A DNA stretch of 64,000 nucleotides from assembly GCF_003628445.1 (NCBI RefSeq), contig NZ_RBZO01000020.1:1-64000 (forward strand), written 5' to 3'. The stretch comes from Oceanobacillus bengalensis. Its GTDB lineage: Bacteria; Bacillota; Bacilli; Bacillales; Amphibacillaceae. The notes beneath the pieces are model-generated. The model searched no databases, had not been told where the DNA came from, and saw only the letters and a program-made list of their open reading frames with translations. Below, in pieces: positions 26,011 to 35,479 of the stretch (positions within the stretch are counted from its first letter, which is position 1; every line of letters starts with the position of its first letter). The position numbers and the translations under genes are program-made.

Positions 26011-27069
26011 ATGAGAAATTCAAATCAGGAATTTTTATTAGAATTATTAAAAACACCCTCTCCATCTAGTATGGAAATGGAAATTCAAAAAAAGTGGATA
26101 GATTATGTGAAGGATTTTGCTGATAAAATCATTACAGATAACGCAGGAAATGCCATAGGTGTTCTGAATCCAGATGCAGATTTCAAGGTATTACTCGCAG
26201 GACATTGTGATGAAATTGCGCTAGTTATCAATCGGATTGATGAGAATGGATTTTTGCATTTTGATAAAATGGGAGGTATTAATCCGAAGGCGGCTGTTGG
26301 TATGCGGGTAACCGTATTAGGTTATAACGGAGCAACAACTGGAGTTATCGGAGTGAACGCACAGCATCACGGTGGACTCAAAAATGATTTTGATTTACAC
26401 GATTTATTCATTGACTGTGGATATAAATCGAAGGAAGAAGCTAGTGAATACATACAAATCGGTGACCTCTGTGTTTATAAAACAGAGCCTGAGATCTTAA
26501 TGGATCGTTATGTTGCTGGTCGTGGTTTAGATAATCGTACAGGAGCTTTTATTGTAGCGGAAGTATTAAAACGACTATCCGAGAAAAATGTAAAAGTAGG
26601 TGTATATGCTGCAAGTACGGTTAATGAAGAAACAAATATGGGTGGAGCATATTTTGCAGCAGCAGGTATTGAACCAACAATGGCTATTGCCTGTGATGTA
26701 ACATTCGCTACAGATTATCCTGGTGTAAATAAAAATAAGCATGGTGACGTTCGTTTAGAAGGAGGACCAGTTTTAGCAAAAGGTGCTCCGATTAATATTA
26801 AAATAAATAAATTATTAGAAAAGGCAGCGAAAAAATTAAATATGGCTGTCCAATACGAACTAACACCACGAATGACAGGTACGGATGCAGATAAGATGCG
26901 CCTTACTGGAAAAGGTGTTCCAGTATCGCTCGTATCCTTGCCATTACGCTATATGCATTCCCCAGTGGAGTCGGCAAGCTTCCAAGATATCGATGAAGAA
27001 ATTGATTTACTGGTTACAATGATTGCTGATTTAACAGGGACAGAAAGTTTAAATCCATTAGAAGATTAA
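26011..27069 (+). CDS. M42-family metallo-aminopeptidase
   Basis: A 352-residue M42 peptidase. The metal site residues are visible: LLAGHCDEIAL (His-x-Asp), GRGLDNRTGAFI (bridging Asp), TVNEETNMGG (Glu-Glu), IACDVTFATD (Asp) and the C-terminal His in RYMHSPVES. Family members form large dodecameric aminopeptidases, and some are annotated as glucanases. Start ATG 26011 has AGGAGG directly upstream; the frame is open to 25975 without a site. It diverges from the thioredoxin-like gene and is followed by a terminator. Confidence 0.88.
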   Translation: MRNSNQEFLLELLKTPSPSSMEMEIQKKWIDYVKDFADKIITDNAGNAIGVLNPDADFKVLLAGHCDEIALVINRIDENGFLHFDKMGGINPKAAVGMRVTVLGYNGATTGVIGVNAQHHGGLKNDFDLHDLFIDCGYKSKEEASEYIQIGDLCVYKTEPEILMDRYVAGRGLDNRTGAFIVAEVLKRLSEKNVKVGVYAASTVNEETNMGGAYFAAAGIEPTMAIACDVTFATDYPGVNKNKHGDVRLEGGPVLAKGAPINIKINKLLEKAAKKLNMAVQYELTPRMTGTDADKMRLTGKGVPVSLVSLPLRYMHSPVESASFQDIDEEIDLLVTMIADLTGTESLNPLED

Positions 27070-27146
27070 ATAGAGTTTAGTTACTTATTAATTTTGTAAA
27101 GGTAAGTAGCTCGGCTTTCGTAGAGAAAATTTCAAATAACAGTGTA

Positions 27147-27190
27147 AATATAGTGCTAAACGACATAGAGTTTAGCACTATATTTTTGTT
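27147..27190 (+). terminator. Terminator after the M42 peptidase gene
   Basis: ATATAGTGCTAAA (27148-27160) pairs with TTTAGCACTATAT (27171-27183), a perfect 13-bp stem, then TTTTTG. Confidence 0.88.
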
Positions 27191-27394
27191 GTTAAATCAA
27201 TGTTTTTTGATATTTGATTGAAAATGAACATTAAATAAAGAAATACATTTCATAAGGATAATCAGGAGGGAGACGCTTCTATCTTAGAAGTTTTCTATTG
27301 CTCATCATTGGTTAAATAAGATAAACTTAACTTAGTTCCAGAATTATAGGAATATACTTATTAGTTTCAAACAATTCATTGGAGGGGTTTATAT
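27191..27394 (+). other. Upstream region of spo0M
   Basis: About 200 bp expected to hold the spo0M promoter. A ribosome-site-like AGGAGGG at 27264-27270 has no start codon after it. A small inverted repeat (CTTCTA 27276-27281, TAGAAG 27285-27290) precedes TTTTCT. I see no gene. Confidence 0.4.
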
Positions 27395-28189
27395 ATGTCA
27401 TTATTTAAGAAAACGATTGCAAGCTTCGGGGTTGGTTCAGCTAAAGTCAATACGAAGGTAACTAATGATGTTGTCAAACAGGGAGAAAACCTCTATGGAA
27501 CGGTCATTATCTTAGGGGGGGACACGGATCAATCAATCGAATCTATCAAACTACAACTTATGACGTTGTACGGTCATGAGCGTAGTGATCGTCTTACAAG
27601 GGCGGAGGTACATACTCATAGAGTAAACGAGCCATTTACCATCAAACAAGGGGAAAAGAAGGAAATTCCTTTCTCTTTTGAGATTCCTTTGGATACCCCA
27701 ATGACAATGGAGGATCCGAAAACCCGTCTGAATGTACCGCCTGTTTGGATAGAAACCGGTTTGGAGATCAAAAAAGCCTTTGACCCCAGGGACAAAGACC
27801 ATATTTCTGTGAGACCGACTGATTCGTATCAAAATATCATCGATTCCATTAAAATGCTTGGCTTCCGGTTTAGACAAATGGAAAATGAAAAAACACCACG
27901 GGCAATTGCCAGCCGCCTTCCTTATGTGCAACAATTCGAGTTTGTCCCTACAATTGGTAAATATGCTCGCAAGCTGGAGGAATTAGAAGTGTATATTGTT
28001 CCAGGTGAAAAGGAAACAAAGCTGTATTTTGAAGTGGATAAATATACAGGAGAACCTAGTGGGTCCATTTTTGACAAGCTAAACTTGAATGAATATAGAG
28101 GAATGATTACGCTTAATAATGAGACAATTATAAAAGATATCGACTATGTATGCGATCAAATTGAAGAAATTGTCGATAGTGTCGTTTAA
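27395..28189 (+). CDS. spo0M: Spo0M: sporulation-control protein
   Basis: A 264-residue protein of the Spo0M family, with an arrestin-like N-terminal beta-sandwich. Recognisable segments are FKKTIASFGVGSAKVNTKV, QGENLYGTVIILGG, EKKEIPFSFEIPLDTP and PYVQQFEFVPT. In B. subtilis Spo0M affects entry into sporulation and the cell cycle; the mechanism is not settled. The domain is cytosolic with no signal peptide. TGGAGGGG precedes the ATG. Confidence 0.88.
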   Translation: MSLFKKTIASFGVGSAKVNTKVTNDVVKQGENLYGTVIILGGDTDQSIESIKLQLMTLYGHERSDRLTRAEVHTHRVNEPFTIKQGEKKEIPFSFEIPLDTPMTMEDPKTRLNVPPVWIETGLEIKKAFDPRDKDHISVRPTDSYQNIIDSIKMLGFRFRQMENEKTPRAIASRLPYVQQFEFVPTIGKYARKLEELEVYIVPGEKETKLYFEVDKYTGEPSGSIFDKLNLNEYRGMITLNNETIIKDIDYVCDQIEEIVDSVV

Positions 28190-28195
28190 AGGCTG

Positions 28196-28231
28196 TGATC
28201 AATTCGCTTAGCGGATTGGTCCTTTTTTCTT
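28196..28231 (+). terminator. Terminator after spo0M
   Basis: GATCAATTCGC and GCGGATTGGTC pair over 11 bp with two G-U pairs, followed by CTTTTTTCTTG. Confidence 0.75.
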
Positions 28232-28508
28232 GCTCAAAAACAAATGAACACCTCATACACCCAAAATATATTAGCCTCTTTCTATAATTATTAGCCTTGT
28301 CTTTATGGATGGAATTCATCTTACCGAGTTTAATCTAATGGCAGTAGGTGGATTACTGCAAAAAAGGTTCCGATTTCAGCTGAGGCCGATACTAAATCTT
28401 ATCACCTACAGTTTCATGCCTGCAGCTGTTTTTTAACTTACCAGTTAGAGATGATTTTCAGGCCTCGTGTACATAGTACAATACAAAAAGATCCTACGAA
28501 AAAAACCT
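28232..28508. other. Intergenic region, nothing firm
   Basis: About 280 bp between the spo0M terminator and the ribU promoter. It contains only a short inverted repeat (GCAGTA 28341-28346 and TACTGC 28354-28359) and no convincing frame or repeat copy. Confidence 0.4.
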
Positions 28509-28536
28509 TTGCAATTGTGACAATATCGTGTATAAT
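28509..28536 (+). promoter_or_regulatory. Promoter of the ribU leader
   Basis: TTGCAA (28509-28514), 16 bp, TATAAT (28531-28536), which places the transcript start about 20 bp before the FMN aptamer. Confidence 0.65.
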
Positions 28537-28563
28537 AAAAGTTAAATTAAATAATCGATTCTA

Positions 28564-28701
28564 ATCTTCGGGGCAGGGTGTAATTCCCGACCGGCGGTAA
28601 ATAGTGTAATAACTTGAAGTCCGCGACCCAATTTGTTAATGCATTTTGGCTGATCTGGTGAAACTCCAGAACCGACAGTTAAAGTCTGGATGAGAGAAGA
28701 T
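28564..28701 (+). ncRNA. FMN riboswitch (RFN element)
   Basis: P1 is ATCTTC (28564-28569) with GAAGAT (28696-28701). The conserved parts follow in order: GGGGCAGGGTG, AATTCCCGACCGGCGGT, AGTCCGCGAC, CTGGTG-AACTCCAG, ACCGACAGT and GTCTGGATGAGAGAAG. FMN binding should favour the downstream terminator and switch off ribU. Confidence 0.97.
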
Positions 28702-28758
28702 GTCGAGCCTGATTTTGGTGCTTCGTGTGCCTTAATTTGCTGATGAAATTTATAATTT

Positions 28759-28792
28759 AACCCTAAAGCCCCATTAGGCTTTAGGGTTTTTG
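28759..28792 (+). terminator. Riboswitch expression-platform terminator
   Basis: AACCCTAAAGCC (28759-28770) and GGCTTTAGGGTT (28777-28788), a perfect 12-bp stem followed by T's, 58 bp after the aptamer. Confidence 0.9.
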
Positions 28793-28893
28793 TGTTTTCT
28801 AGCTTTAGCAACCTTATTTCATCGGCAGTCTGTATCAGACCAAGGCTTCTCCTTCACGACAAGAGAGGAATCGATAAATTGAAGGAGGAAACG

Positions 28894-29481
28894 ATGATGC
28901 AAAAATCAGCACAATCATCGAAATTATTAAAACTTATTATTCTAGCTTTACTAGGTACGATCTCATTGGTATTATTTTTCTTGAATTTTCCATTACCAGC
29001 TTTACCGCCTTACTTGAAAATTGATTTTAGTGAAGTGCCAGCCTTAATGGCATCTCTTATTTTTTCACCGATGGCAGGGGTCATTGTTGTAGCAATTAAG
29101 AATATACTTTATCTTGCTGTTTCAGGAGCAGGGGACCCAATTGGGGTTGCTGCAAACTTTTTAGCTGGGATTATGTTTGTCTTACCGGTCTCCATCTTTT
29201 ATCATAAATTCAAAAAAGGTGTTAAAAGTGTTATTTCGGGTCTTGTTACAGGAACGATAGTAATGGCAGTCGGTATGAGTGTTTTAAATTACTTTATCAT
29301 CTTACCTGCGTATGGTTGGTTTATGGGCTGGGAAATGACAGAAGAAGTGATTTGGGCATCCGTAATCGCTGGTGTGTTACCATTTAATGCAATTAAAGGA
29401 ATCGTTGTAGGAATACTCTTTGTTCCATTATTTATAAAAATGCGTAGTTGGATTGAACAAAAACAAGCTAATTTAGTATAA
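28894..29481 (+). CDS. ribU: RibU: riboflavin-specific S component of an ECF transporter
   Basis: A 195-residue membrane protein with six helices. RibU/FmnP markers are PLPALPPYLKIDFSEVPALMASLIFSP and the ensuing IKNILYLAVSGAGDPIGVAANFLAG. It imports riboflavin together with the shared ECF ATPase module, which is outside this window. GAAGGAGG lies 5 bases before ATG 28894 and 8 before ATG 28897, so either is possible. Control by the FMN riboswitch fits the function. Confidence 0.92.
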   Translation: MMQKSAQSSKLLKLIILALLGTISLVLFFLNFPLPALPPYLKIDFSEVPALMASLIFSPMAGVIVVAIKNILYLAVSGAGDPIGVAANFLAGIMFVLPVSIFYHKFKKGVKSVISGLVTGTIVMAVGMSVLNYFIILPAYGWFMGWEMTEEVIWASVIAGVLPFNAIKGIVVGILFVPLFIKMRSWIEQKQANLV

Positions 29482-29489
29482 ATAGATAA

Positions 29490-29522
29490 TGAAGCTAATC
29501 TCCTTGGAGGTTGGCTTTTTTG
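29490..29522 (+). terminator. Terminator after ribU
   Basis: AAGCTAATCTCC and GGAGGTTGGCTT form a 12-bp stem with G-U pairs, then TTTT. Confidence 0.75.
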
Positions 29523-29542
29523 ATTCGTTGTAAAAGTTGGGT

Positions 29543-29915
29543 GATAGGGATATCTCTGATAAGAGAGGATAAATCCGGAGAAGAGAGGATTTATCCGGAG
29601 AAGAAAGCATAAATCCGGAGAAGAGAGGATAAATCCGGAGAAGAGAGCGTATATCCCGAGAAGGAAACATATATCCCGAGAAGTGAGCAAATATCCCGAG
29701 AAGTGAGCAAATATCCCGAGAAGCGAGCAAATATCCCGAGAAGCGAGCATATATCCCGAGAAGGAAGCAAATATCCCGAGAAGCGAGCAAATATCCCGAG
29801 AAGGAAACATATATCCCGAGAAGAAAGGATATATCCCGAGAAGAAAGGATATATCCCGAGAAGCGAGCATATATCCCGAGAAGGAAGCAATATCCCGAGA
29901 AGCGACCATATCCCT
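29543..29915. repeat. Tandem array 2: about 17 copies of the 20-bp unit
   Basis: Units start at 29565 and repeat every 20 bp to 29865, then a 19-bp copy at 29885 and decayed copies at both ends. The first four read ...AWATCCGGAGAAG, like array 3; the following thirteen read ...ATATCCCGAGAAG, like array 1. The first four bases of the unit (GAGC, GAAAC, AAGG, TGAGC variants) are more worn than in array 1. It lies between convergent ribU and menI. Confidence 0.95.
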
Positions 29916-29920
29916 ACAAA

Positions 29921-29954
29921 AAAAGTAGATTCTCAATCGAGAATCTACTTTTCC
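29921..29954. terminator. Bidirectional terminator at the menI end
   Basis: AAAAGTAGATTCTC (29921-29934) pairs with GAGAATCTACTTTT (29939-29952), a perfect 14-bp stem. The menI stop codon lies inside the right arm. Confidence 0.88.
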
Positions 29955-30334
29955 TTCTTAGGCACAACACCAACCGTACATCTAGAAATACATACCAAGT
30001 TATCTGCTTCATCGGTTATTTTAATTTCCCACACATGAGTTGTTTTGCCGATGTGGTGTGGGGTGGCTGTTGCAGTAACAATACCATCTCTTTTACTTTT
30101 AATATGGTTCGCATTAATTTCCATTCCAAACACATTATTTTTTTCTAAATCAACATGGAGTGATGCAGCAATGCTTGCAGCCGTTTCAGCAAGTGCAACA
30201 GATGCTCCGCCATGTAAGTATCCAACAGGCTGATGTGTTCGCCCGTCAACTGGCATTGTCAAGACAACTGCCTCTTTATCTAATGAGATGACTTTGATTC
30301 CTAACGAATGTAGTAGGGTATTTTCGGTATTCAT
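29945..30334 (-). CDS. menI: MenI (YuxO): hotdog thioesterase, 1,4-dihydroxy-2-naphthoyl-CoA hydrolase
   Basis: A 129-residue hotdog-fold thioesterase. The PaaI-type signature VGYLHGGASVALAETAASIAA includes the catalytic Glu, with INANHIKSKRDGIVTATATP downstream. Its closest family is YuxO, proposed to release DHNA from DHNA-CoA in menaquinone synthesis. Its placement directly downstream of menA on the same strand (32 bp) and opposite the men operon supports that reaction. AAAAGGAGAG precedes the ATG. Confidence 0.82.
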   Translation of the reverse strand: MNTENTLLHSLGIKVISLDKEAVVLTMPVDGRTHQPVGYLHGGASVALAETAASIAASLHVDLEKNNVFGMEINANHIKSKRDGIVTATATPHHIGKTTHVWEIKITDEADNLVCISRCTVGVVPKKEK

Positions 30335-30366
30335 ATATAACTCTCCTTTTTAAAAGACATTTTTAT

Positions 30367-31302
30367 TTATATAAAATGACTGATAAGTAATGAAATTCCT
30401 AATAATAACCCGTAAATTGTATTCGTTATTCCTGTTGCTTTCATCGCGGGCATCATTTCTAGTGGTTCCGTTTTTCCTCGGAAATTCTTAATGACACTTA
30501 TTGCTTTAAAAACAGCGATAAAACTAATTAAAGACCAAACTGGAAGTATTCCTAAAATAATATAAAGTGCTGTTAATCCAAAAGCGATGATAAATAATAC
30601 TGTCATAAAGGTGATTGCTTTTTCTCTCCCTATCAGAACAGGAAGTGTTTTTCTACCACCTTTTTTATCGCCATCACGGTCACGTATATTATTTGCTAAA
30701 TTAATGCTTCCAATAAATATCATTGTTGGTAATGAAATAATAATTATTTCTGATGTTAATGCTCCTGTTTGTATAAAATAACTAATACAAATGATAACTG
30801 TACCCATGAGGAGCCCTGAAGCAAGTTCTCCGAATGGTGTGGTTGAAATTGGTAGAGGTCCGCCAGTGTATAAATAACCTAAGGCCATACATGCCAAACC
30901 AATGACTGCAATCCACCAACTAGATACCATACAAATGTAAATCCCTAATAGCAAAGAGATAAAATAGAGGAAGAACGCTAAATTTTTGATGGTTTTCGGT
31001 TTAATTCCATCACGGACAATGGAACCGCCAATTCCAACAGATTCCTCGGTATCTAGTCCACGTTTGAAGTCGTAGTATTCATTAAATAAATTTGTTGCTG
31101 TTTGTATGAGTAAGGATGCTACTAGCATGGTAAGGAATAGGAGCCAATTGATGGAACCATTTAGGTAAGCAGCCATTGTTCCGATGAAAACAGGGACAAA
31201 CGAAGCTGTTAGCGTATGCGGTCTGAGCATTCGCCACCAAACATGGAATCCTCCTCGTTCATTTAGAGCATCTTTCACATTTTTATTTTTCGTATACTCC
31301 AT
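30367..31302 (-). CDS. menA: MenA: 1,4-dihydroxy-2-naphthoate polyprenyltransferase
   Basis: A 311-residue UbiA-family prenyltransferase with eight or nine membrane helices. The first Asp-rich motif is in NLFNEYYDFKRGLDTEES and the second in NNIRDRDGDKKGGRKTL. It attaches the polyprenyl chain to DHNA, giving demethylmenaquinone. ATG 31302 has GGGGGA about 8 bases upstream; the open frame to TTG 31317 is not needed. It diverges from menF, so the menaquinone genes face away from a shared 190-bp control region. Confidence 0.92.
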   Translation of the reverse strand: MEYTKNKNVKDALNERGGFHVWWRMLRPHTLTASFVPVFIGTMAAYLNGSINWLLFLTMLVASLLIQTATNLFNEYYDFKRGLDTEESVGIGGSIVRDGIKPKTIKNLAFFLYFISLLLGIYICMVSSWWIAVIGLACMALGYLYTGGPLPISTTPFGELASGLLMGTVIICISYFIQTGALTSEIIIISLPTMIFIGSINLANNIRDRDGDKKGGRKTLPVLIGREKAITFMTVLFIIAFGLTALYIILGILPVWSLISFIAVFKAISVIKNFRGKTEPLEMMPAMKATGITNTIYGLLLGISLLISHFI

Positions 31303-31489
31303 TATATTTTCCCCCAAAAAGTTTACCTAATATCATATTAATTTTAGGAGAATAAGGAGGGGGTGTCAATCATTCCTTTTTGTTTTTAAGTAGTTTTCCT
31401 AAAAAGTAGATAGCTTTTCTTGAGAATCATGGAAAAAGAGCATAAAATGGATATGGACGTTTGTCATGTGAATATCGGAGGTTTTTTTT

Positions 31490-32884
31490 ATGATTGATTT
31501 GAAGCATGAACAAGTGGAAGCACTATTAGAAAAATCGATTTACGGGTTAAATAATGATGACTTTCAACTTGTTAGCTATACGAAGAGAATAAATACGGTA
31601 AATCCATTTCAGTTTTTTGAAGCTGCTAAACAGACTGAAAAAAATCGAATATTTTGGATGAGCTCAAATAAAGAGTTTTATTTAGTTGGTATTGGGTGCG
31701 CATCTGAAATGATGTCCGAGAAATCGGAAACGCGCTTTAATGAAACAAAGGATAAATGGAATAATGTCCTGAACAAAGCAGTAATTCATAATGGATATGA
31801 AGTCCCTGGAACAGGAATCGTTGCACTCGGAGGAATGTCTTTTGATCCAGAAAAGCAAACGACAACATTATGGGAAAACTACAAAGCCAGTCACTTTGTT
31901 ATTCCTGAATATATGCTGACGGTATACCGAGATACCTGTTATTTAACCGTAAATGTAAAAGTTACGAAAAATGACCATCCAACACAATTAGCAAATGAAA
32001 TAAAAGATATGGAAAGTACATTATGTCATGAAACAATAATAGAAGATGAAATTCTCTCTATTATTAATAAAGAAGAAATAGATGCATTACAGTGGAAGGA
32101 AACGGTACGTAAGGCAACAGATGAAATTAAAAAAGCTTCTGCTGATAAAATAGTACTTGCTCGTGAGATGCGCCTAACGTTTAATCGCAGGGCAAATATT
32201 GGGTTAATCTTACAAAACCTATTAGAATCACAGCCCAATAGTTATATTTTCGCATTTGAACAAGGGGAGGATTGCTTTGTTGGTGCAACACCAGAACGGT
32301 TGGTCAAACTAGAAAATGCAAGGTTGTTTTCGACATGTCTGGCTGGTACAGCACCTCGAGGTAAGACCCCTGAGGAAGATAGTGTCATTCGCTATGAACT
32401 CCTGCATGATGAGAAGAATCTGGAAGAACATCAATTCGTAGTGCAAATGATAAAAGCAGCTATGGAAGATTACTGTACCGATTTGAAGATACCGTCAGAA
32501 CCAGTGATTTATCCACTAAGGAATTTGCAACATCTTTATACGCCTGTTACTGGTATCTTGAAAAAAGGATTTAGTATTTTTGATATCATCGAAAAACTTC
32601 ATCCAACTCCAGCACTAGGAGGATCTCCAAAAGATAAATCTCTCGTTTTCATTAGAGAGAATGAAGTTTTAGATAGAGGCTGGTATGGTGCGCCTGTAGG
32701 GTGGATGGATAGTAATAATAATGGAGAATTCGCGGTTGCGATCAGATCTGCGCTCGTACAAGGAGATGAAGCATCACTATTTGCAGGTTGTGGTGTTGTG
32801 AAAGATTCTATTCCCGAACAGGAATACGAAGAAACAAATATGAAGTTCTTACCAATGTTATCCGTTTTAGGGGGACAGGCTTAA
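31490..32884 (+). CDS. menF: MenF: isochorismate synthase
   Basis: A 464-residue chorismate-utilising enzyme. C-terminal signature segments are VGATPERLVKLENARLFSTCLAGTAPRG, PLRNLQHLYTPVTG, LHPTPALGGSPKD and RGWYGAPVGWMD. It converts chorismate to isochorismate, the first menaquinone-specific step. CGGAGG lies 8 bases before the ATG. The stop codon overlaps the menD start (TAATG), indicating translational coupling. Confidence 0.93.
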   Translation: MIDLKHEQVEALLEKSIYGLNNDDFQLVSYTKRINTVNPFQFFEAAKQTEKNRIFWMSSNKEFYLVGIGCASEMMSEKSETRFNETKDKWNNVLNKAVIHNGYEVPGTGIVALGGMSFDPEKQTTTLWENYKASHFVIPEYMLTVYRDTCYLTVNVKVTKNDHPTQLANEIKDMESTLCHETIIEDEILSIINKEEIDALQWKETVRKATDEIKKASADKIVLAREMRLTFNRRANIGLILQNLLESQPNSYIFAFEQGEDCFVGATPERLVKLENARLFSTCLAGTAPRGKTPEEDSVIRYELLHDEKNLEEHQFVVQMIKAAMEDYCTDLKIPSEPVIYPLRNLQHLYTPVTGILKKGFSIFDIIEKLHPTPALGGSPKDKSLVFIRENEVLDRGWYGAPVGWMDSNNNGEFAVAIRSALVQGDEASLFAGCGVVKDSIPEQEYEETNMKFLPMLSVLGGQA

Positions 32885-34635
32885 TGGAACATACAGAAGT
32901 ACTAACAAGATATACAGCAAATTTTGTTGATGAAATGGTGAAAAGTGGTGTAACTGATGTCGTGATTTCACCAGGGTCACGCTCTACACCACTTGCATTA
33001 ACATTTACAGAGCATCCATCAATTAAAGAATGGATTATCATTGATGAACGTTCTGCAGCTTTTTTTGCTTTAGGAATGGCTAAGCAAATAAAACGACCTG
33101 TTGCCCTCGTTTGTACATCAGGAACAGCAACAGCAAATTATTTCCCAGCAATTGTAGAAGCACATTACGCAAGAGTGCCTCTTATCATTGTTACTGCGGA
33201 CCGACCGCATGAACTTCGTGATGTCGGTGCACCACAAGCAATAGAACAGATTAATCTTTACGGTGATTATGTGAAATGGTTCCATGAAATGGCTTTACCT
33301 GAGGCAACACCTGAAATGTTGAATTACGTACGAAATAAAGCCTCTCGTGCTGTTTATTTGGCAAAAGAAGGAAACGGTGGCCCCGTACATTTGAATTTCC
33401 CGTTCCGTGAACCACTTATGCCTGACTTCTCTATCGAGAATCTATGGGATTTGAAAGAACAGGATAGGATGGAGAAAGATTATAGCCAGGATTTTGATGG
33501 AAAAAAACGATTGTCGTATAGACAGTTACAGTTATTAGTAAACAAACTAAAAAACAAGGAAAAAGGCGTCATTATTTGTGGACCACAAGTTGATGAAGAT
33601 TTTCCTGAAGCGGTAACCGCACTTGCGAAGGAGTGGGGCTTACCAATATTAGCTGATCCATTATCCCAAGTAAGAGCTGGTATGCATGGAAAAGAACATA
33701 TTATTGAAGGCTATGATGCATTCTTGCGTAATAAGGACATTAGAGACATTCTTCGGGCTGACTTCATTATTCGCTTTGGGGCAATGCCTGTCTCTAAAGC
33801 ATATCTGTTCTATGTGAAAGAAAATAAACAAGCCTTACAATTTGTTGTAGAAAATAATGCCGGGTACCGTGAACCTACTGGTAATGTATCAGAATTTATT
33901 TTTGCTGATCCTGTAGAGCTATGTGATGCTTTACTTGCTGAATCAGCAGACATTACATTTGATAAAGAATGGCTTAGTACTTGGCAGGAAATGAATCACA
34001 TTGCAAAAAAACATCTAACAAAAGGTGAAAAAGATCGTGTGACAGAGGGAGACGCAATTAAAGAATTACTTGGCATTACTCCTGATGAGAGTACTATTTA
34101 TGTTGCGAATAGCATGCCGATTCGAGATGTAGATAGCTTTATGATGTCAACTGAAAAGCAGATAGAAATTCTTGCCAATCGTGGGGCTAACGGAATAGAT
34201 GGTCTACTTTCAAGTGGAATGGGAGCAGCAACAGCAGGGAGATCTGTTACGATTGTAGCGGGTGACCTATCCTATTTCCATGACATGAATGGATTGATGG
34301 CTGCGAAACATTACAATCTTGATATAACAATCCTTTTAATTAACAACAATGGTGGTGGAATCTTTTCTTTTCTACCACAAGCAAATGATAAGAAACATTT
34401 TGAAGCCTTATTTGGAACTCCTCTAGACATAGATTTTAAAAACTCTGTGTTTATGTATGGTGGCAAATATGCCCTTGCAAGAACGAAGAAAGATTTACAA
34501 TATCTGTTAAGTGCTAGTTATGAGCAAGAAGGACTTCATGTAATTGAAATCAGAACCGATCGTACGGAAAATGTTGAATGGCATCGGGCAATATGGGATG
34601 CCATTGAAGCAGAAATATTAGAGCAGTGGAGCTGA
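32884..34635 (+). CDS. menD: MenD: SEPHCHC synthase (ThDP-dependent)
   Basis: A 583-residue thiamine-diphosphate enzyme. It has the N-terminal DVVISPGSRSTPLALTF and DERSAAFFALGMAK (the ThDP-activating Glu) and the C-terminal ThDP motif GDLSYFHDMNGL...LLINNNGGGIF. It adds 2-oxoglutarate to isochorismate. The start at 32884 overlaps the menF stop by one base; the frame open to 32788 inside menF is not the start. The length is typical. Confidence 0.95.
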   Translation: MEHTEVLTRYTANFVDEMVKSGVTDVVISPGSRSTPLALTFTEHPSIKEWIIIDERSAAFFALGMAKQIKRPVALVCTSGTATANYFPAIVEAHYARVPLIIVTADRPHELRDVGAPQAIEQINLYGDYVKWFHEMALPEATPEMLNYVRNKASRAVYLAKEGNGGPVHLNFPFREPLMPDFSIENLWDLKEQDRMEKDYSQDFDGKKRLSYRQLQLLVNKLKNKEKGVIICGPQVDEDFPEAVTALAKEWGLPILADPLSQVRAGMHGKEHIIEGYDAFLRNKDIRDILRADFIIRFGAMPVSKAYLFYVKENKQALQFVVENNAGYREPTGNVSEFIFADPVELCDALLAESADITFDKEWLSTWQEMNHIAKKHLTKGEKDRVTEGDAIKELLGITPDESTIYVANSMPIRDVDSFMMSTEKQIEILANRGANGIDGLLSSGMGAATAGRSVTIVAGDLSYFHDMNGLMAAKHYNLDITILLINNNGGGIFSFLPQANDKKHFEALFGTPLDIDFKNSVFMYGGKYALARTKKDLQYLLSASYEQEGLHVIEIRTDRTENVEWHRAIWDAIEAEILEQWS

Positions 34636-34639
34636 TTTT

Positions 34640-35443
34640 TTGTATTTCTCAATAAATGATGCAAAATATTGGTATGAAATTCATGGACAAGGGATTCCAG
34701 TAGTGTTGTTACATGGCTTCACAGGAAGTACTACAACATGGAAGAATTTTATCAATACTGTGGACAAGCAATTTCAAATTATTACGATTGATTTGCCTGG
34801 ACATGGTAAAACGCAGACAAGTGAGTCAAGAACAGTGGAAGCGTGTTGTCGGGATTTAAAGCAATTATTTGCGTTTCTACATCTCGACGCTTTCCACCTA
34901 GTTGGCTATTCGATGGGTGGAAGGACAGCCCTTTCCTTTGCGATGCTCTATCCAGAAGGCATACTCTCTTTAATACTTGAGAGTGCATCACCTGGTTTAG
35001 CAAATGTAGCCGAACGTGTGGCACGAGTGAAAAATGATGAGGGTTTGGCGAAGAGAATTGAAACAGAGGGTCTAGAAGCTTTTGTTTCCTTTTGGGAAAA
35101 TATTCCATTGTTTGAAACACAAAGGAATTTACCTGAAGAAGTGCAGCATTCCATTCGTAGAGAGAGGCTTTCGCAATCCCCAAATGGCTTAGCGATGTCA
35201 CTACGTTTTATGGGAACGGGTAAACAACCATCTTGGTGGGATAAACTAGAGGGATTTTCTGCCCCTGTATTATTAATCGTTGGGGAACATGATGAGAAAT
35301 ACGTGGAGATTAATAAAAAGATGCAAAGTAGATTTATTTCGTGTAAGCTAATAAAGTGTGAAGATGCTGGACATGCAATTCACGTGGAAAAACCTAAAAT
35401 TTTTGGTAAACTAGTAACTGAGTTCATTTTGAATCACAAGTAG
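34640..35443 (+). CDS. menH: MenH: SHCHC synthase (alpha/beta hydrolase)
   Basis: A 267-residue alpha/beta hydrolase with nucleophile elbow VGYSMGGRTAL, oxyanion region LLHGFTGS, Asp in VGEHDEKY and His in AGHAIHVEKP. In this operon position it is MenH, which eliminates pyruvate from SEPHCHC. The start is TTG 34640, 5 bp after menD, with GTGGAG about 8 bases upstream inside the menD end. Confidence 0.9.
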   Translation: MYFSINDAKYWYEIHGQGIPVVLLHGFTGSTTTWKNFINTVDKQFQIITIDLPGHGKTQTSESRTVEACCRDLKQLFAFLHLDAFHLVGYSMGGRTALSFAMLYPEGILSLILESASPGLANVAERVARVKNDEGLAKRIETEGLEAFVSFWENIPLFETQRNLPEEVQHSIRRERLSQSPNGLAMSLRFMGTGKQPSWWDKLEGFSAPVLLIVGEHDEKYVEINKKMQSRFISCKLIKCEDAGHAIHVEKPKIFGKLVTEFILNHK

Positions 35444-35479
35444 TACATAATAACAGCCATTTATAAAGGAGGAAATATT

